9,198 bases of DNA from Planctomycetales bacterium (lineage in GTDB: Bacteria; Planctomycetota; Planctomycetia; Pirellulales; UBA7805). This document shows positions 8,801-9,198 of the stretch, piece after piece (position 1 is the stretch's first letter; each line of letters opens with the position of its first letter). Where the stretch lies: NCBI GenBank assembly GCA_011772275.1, contig WVZU01000428.1, positions 1 to 9,198 of the forward strand, given 5' to 3'. The position numbers were made by a program, and so were the translations under genes. Below the pieces are notes generated by a model that saw nothing but the letters and a program-made list of their open reading frames with translations, was not told the DNA's origin and did not search any database.

Positions 8801-9198
8801 AACGGACGATGTGGACGATGATCGGCGGGCCACAAACGACCGCCCGTCTCGGCGAAAGTGACAGGCAGGACGACACCAAGCTTGGGCCGCAGCGGCTGGA
8901 GGTCGAGTGCTTGGAACGGACGTTGACCATGCTGAATGAGGTCGCTGCGGATGACCCGGCCGAGGTACTGGTGCACTGGTATCAACGTTGGTACACCCGT
9001 TTGGACGAGTCGTATCGACGTGTTGAGCGGCAGATTGGGGCGACCGGCGGTGACGGGGCGGACGGGGGGTGGGAAGGAAAATTGCGTCAGCTCGATCGTC
9101 AGCTGGCTCGTTTTCGCCGCCTGGCCGGGGAGGAGAAATTGCCGGACGCGGAGCAATCCATGCAGCAAGGTCGATTCTTTGCCGACCAGGTGCTGGCT
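2773..9198 (+). CDS. Giant two-unit beta-rich membrane protein of unknown function, 3' end missing
   Basis: One frame runs from ATG 2773 to the last base without a stop (2142 codons). The start is supported by GGAG eight bases upstream, the ATGA overlap with the preceding gene, and a signal peptide: basic residues R2-R8, hydrophobic core 9-25, likely cleavage after T-T-A at residue 29. Order: IYVP...PSGD motif 43-71; beta-rich ectodomain to about 908; Pro/Ala/Gly-rich linker 955-980; three membrane segments (about 1018-1037, 1041-1061, 1062-1086); basic loop with R-H-L-R-G-K; fourth membrane segment 1126-1143; second IYIP...PSGD motif 1157-1182; second ectodomain to about 2018; charged helical region 2041-2142. 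The two halves appear homologous to each other and to the upstream protein. Predicted topology puts both ectodomains outside. No catalytic residues, sortase, dockerin or cadherin motif is evident. It could be an envelope scaffold or a surface complex component, but that is a guess. Confidence 0.95.
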   Translation, partial: MRCWRVRRGIFLASVSLWGLWISSIPTTADDRPPSVSARFRRIYVPADRIEDLPSGDGRIVPIDVRRFQQLVQRAGQPPGAASATVEQVHYRGVLEGDDRLEGKAVLQIRHTGGPLVLTLGPCVAAVREPVWRRGDAILPARLGTDADQRLAVLVDQSGTLEFAWSLRGRPDASGNIRFPLRLPTAARNQFDVEFPTTVAASVANAVVTGVEVSESGRRWTIQWPPSGGAELMLAGAAAVKAAQSSFLRQADQYAISLNALELTSRLRLDVQREPLTELQLHLDDALQLVDVRLGSLQIPWTKIEQGRRSGQLVQLRFPQALVGTQREVVVRALAPITTQQSWRLPRIVARGVVWLEGRASLLVAEPLNLASFQVDRGLPSQIGSLPGTAAGESLECQFYAQDAGIHVVLANRRVRLSADLATSVEIAEQKLNALVVVDATVDKGNLYSLQGTLGEGWRITSVVSGAEGKDPQAALQWLQEGRGISFWLPRGLTPQRPLRLWIRAVKNEVPAAGQLQSRQLRVLTLHDVQSDRQLFHLWTERPLRLKAVGDGAAEVEDADSLSVEDRQRFGLPDPVGVWWRYDPRQQDLYIDLQRESPEYRVENNVTIQVGDEQVGYVYRIACQPQSRPVDRIVVHFTQPSGVAADWSLADFERVPVSKRLLVDAERKRFSGGAGGDMWEISWNRSMREPFQLIGRCEIPRDEAHAVNLITVPTAATQTGQLTIRGWETLAIEPRGGGLQPLPIPFQPWDSFATVQGFYGYDPLREAFASRPALVLNRVGESSAHPRAIVWRRLTLVRIAGDAHAAHRAIFEVENYGARQMALLLPPEDVEIGQTTIDDQPVPTFLADEGRRMFLRLPSNRRFVTVAVDYARPREAAGFGWFHGIACLPLQTDLPILTRSWWFYVPDGLGVVDSWDSGPFGRPISWRDRLFGSLARPEHQEVFDPFRRATWGFHARPDPARPPGEAAGPSLGIPWKEVTAPDPLQAELGSWSAAAGQVEVDGGRAVYVVDRRRLRGLQWTLGLAAAVVVWFWWPASWTARLAMVTVPAVAALLLPGLVAPLATAALAGMVATTIIKVCAFAMFLFLPRHLRGKPIAAWHAALDNSHSEVAIGSSTFHKVGGIAPPMGIVLFAIVALRLVVVEAQDQPVGAAPPTYPIYIPIDKDRQPSGDTYYVPQALFDLLHDEPSGRWGGQASWLITKATFAGKLGWNEARHQPLVTNLIATLDLDVFQRRSTINFALGNASYPPDTSRVTLNGAPVEASWDAAGGQLRVRVDDAGPHRLVVPLDPAAGAAEGVRQLDVPIPPVATANLILEVADRVPRLELPGAVGQLVRDRAQRRLKAQLGPASRLTLKYRPTGLESESDAVDVDQLVLLDLQPGAVVVRAKLKLNTNERKIRQLRLALDPQLSLLPIQTLAGGDQGLGFEWSQTIAGDSQIPGDPQRPGDPQRLVLQFDRVVSGRQTVELAFLVRDAVGVGKVRLPYLEVEGARTSRHWVVVSADAALRIDVNEVQPHPALVAVERDALLAEWGLPDINPVLSYRQTQAKVDWSFPSQPQTPITQGKQRLSLSYGVAEIQVRLDADLDTTSGYLFQHRVDLPAGLKVERVAVRDAGQTLVRRWTQDGQQLSIFLDGPVTGTHQLEVSGRMPRSGDVERPPRVQLQDVAWQGSELAIYRQDAVQVQIDQKKKPKKVTKPAKGEPAGNLGRLVDLRIGQENEAALRIVVKKNEPQVEALQTLRMVRRQDEWHAALDLYLQVKSGNVDSLTFDVPPGWQGPFEFEPSEPFDVHRSDSKATGSITIRPREAITSQYRIQIRGRLVTGVGQRVVMPDIRLRNQADIQKYVILPKLVGGREVAWETTGLEPQEPPATADQPPLANTAWASYRVAADTCSAVLQTPSQRRQAAKVRLANIFLAASIDGRHLGLAQFDLEPAGESQFWLQMPEGPFLLVQARMGDSLLPITPGKAGKWQLPPVAESLPQRIEILFAAAWEAGGDRQPFQAPRLVGARGPLPVERTMWTMIGGPQTTARLGESDRQDDTKLGPQRLEVECLERTLTMLNEVAADDPAEVLVHWYQRWYTRLDESYRRVERQIGATGGDGADGGWEGKLRQLDRQLARFRRLAGEEKLPDAEQSMQQGRFFADQVLA
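2899..2985 (+). other. IY-V-P-x-D / PSGD / VP motif, first copy
   Basis: Residues 43-71 just after the signal peptide read IYVPAD, then P-S-G-D at 54-57, V-P at 61-62, F68 and L71. The same landmarks occur again at residues 1157-1182. The position right after a signal-like segment in both halves suggests the first structural element of each unit. Confidence 0.65.
5191..5496 (+). repeat. Terminal beta module, copy 2 (second gene, first half)
   Basis: Residues 807-908: A-I-F strand, L-L-L-P turn, R-L-P followed by a strand ending V-D-Y-A-R-P, then T-R-S-W-W strand closing with V-P-D-G. The V-D-Y-A element corresponds to L-R-Y-A in copy 1, and W-W-F-Y-V-P-D-G to W-Q-L-I-L-P-A-G. Confidence 0.5.
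5821..6030 (+). other. Three-segment membrane bundle ending the first half of the second gene product
   Basis: Residues 1017-1086 contain segments at about 1018-1037, 1041-1061 and 1062-1086, followed by the basic stretch R1088-K1093. A Leu-Leu-Leu-Pro-Gly-Leu turn at 1052-1057 sits where the first gene product has I-F-P-E-L. The layout matches that bundle, though the loop basic residues differ (R1040 only). Exact segment limits are by eye, and segments two and three could be drawn differently. Confidence 0.72.
6148..6201 (+). other. Fourth membrane segment, signal-peptide-like
   Basis: Residues 1126-1143 begin with Met and are hydrophobic apart from R1137 and E1142, ending V-E-A before Q-D-Q-P. 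This resembles a signal peptide core with an A-x-A-like end. It lies 14 residues ahead of the second IYIP motif, the position the true signal peptide has relative to the first motif. As an extra pass it returns the chain to the outside, so both ectodomains share a face. Confidence 0.65.
6241..6318 (+). other. IY-I-P-x-D / PSGD / VP motif, second copy
   Basis: Residues 1157-1182 read IYIPID, then P-S-G-D at 1167-1170, V-P at 1174-1175, F1179 and L1182. About ten residues match the copy at 43-71 if gaps of one and two residues are allowed. It begins 14 residues after the fourth membrane segment, matching the 14 residues between the predicted signal cleavage and the first copy. Confidence 0.65.
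7066..7119 (+). repeat. Three-copy in-frame 18-bp tandem repeat
   Basis: Units at 7066-7083, 7084-7101 and 7102-7119 encode GDSQIP, GDPQRP and GDPQRL (residues 1432-1449). The second and third units differ at only a few bases; the first is more diverged. Because the unit is a multiple of three, gain or loss of copies keeps the frame. The repeat falls in a predicted surface loop between two strands of the second ectodomain. Confidence 0.85.
7822..7866 (+). other. Lysine-rich linker
   Basis: Residues 1684-1698 carry K-K-K-P-K-K followed by further Lys, Pro and Gly. It is a flexible, strongly basic break between two beta blocks of the second ectodomain and the most AT-rich short stretch of the window. 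No equivalent was seen in the other two units. Confidence 0.7.
8479..8826 (+). repeat. Terminal beta module, copy 3 (second gene, second half)
   Basis: Residues 1903-2018: strands, L-Q-M-P-E-G turn, L-P-P, a strand ending I-L-F-A-A-A-W, then E-R-T-M-W strand and I-G-G. It starts 746 residues after the second IYIP motif; copy 2 starts 764 residues after the first. This is the most diverged copy. Confidence 0.45.
8893..9198 (+). other. Charged helical, possibly coiled-coil region at the window edge
   Basis: Residues 2041-2142 are rich in Glu, Arg, Gln and Leu with few beta-formers. A Gly/Asp-rich loop at about 2090-2100 separates two likely helices. The other two units carry a linker and membrane bundle after the terminal module, so this is either a replacement or an insertion before a membrane segment outside the window. 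Coiled-coil character is by eye only. Confidence 0.5.

Noticed and set aside
8602..9168. Antisense frame of 188 codons near the right edge
   Set aside because: It overlaps the helical end of the second gene and looks like a composition artefact.

Overview
The window is GC-rich (about 60% by eye) and entirely coding on the + strand. It holds two very large, overlapping protein genes and nothing else. Both encode secreted or membrane-anchored proteins rich in predicted beta strand, with no enzyme motif that I recognise. Giant beta-rich envelope proteins in tight tandem on GC-rich DNA most resemble the Planctomycetota (Pirellulaceae-like genomes). That assignment is inferred from style, not from a marker gene.

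Layout. Positions 1-2776 carry the 3' part of gene 1 (924 codons visible, 5' end outside the window). It is a long beta-rich ectodomain, then a bundle of three membrane segments, then a 57-residue hydrophilic tail. Its stop codon overlaps the start of gene 2 as ATGA (2773-2776), with a GGAG ribosome binding site at 2761-2764. Gene 2 runs from 2773 to the last base as one uninterrupted frame of 2142 codons, with its 3' end outside the window. Its order is signal peptide, about 970-residue beta-rich ectodomain, three membrane segments, a fourth membrane segment, a second ectodomain of about 880 residues, and a charged helical region that reaches the window edge. There are no RNA genes, mobile elements, CRISPR arrays, terminators or non-coding gaps.

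Main observation. Read side by side, the window looks like three tandem copies of one unit of about 1,100 residues: gene 1, gene 2 first half (unit a) and gene 2 second half (unit b). The same landmarks recur in the same order at similar spacing. Units a and b both begin with a hydrophobic signal-like segment followed by an IY-V/I-P-x-D ... PSGD ... VP motif. All three units have a terminal beta module, and the first two end in a matching three-segment membrane bundle with a proline turn. The a/b junction looks like the gene 1/gene 2 junction without the stop codon, so that the second unit's former signal peptide became an internal membrane anchor. This is my manual, low-identity reading; profile comparison or structure prediction would settle it.

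The genes are probably made together by translational coupling and their products placed in the same membrane with ectodomains on the same side. Their function is unknown to me.
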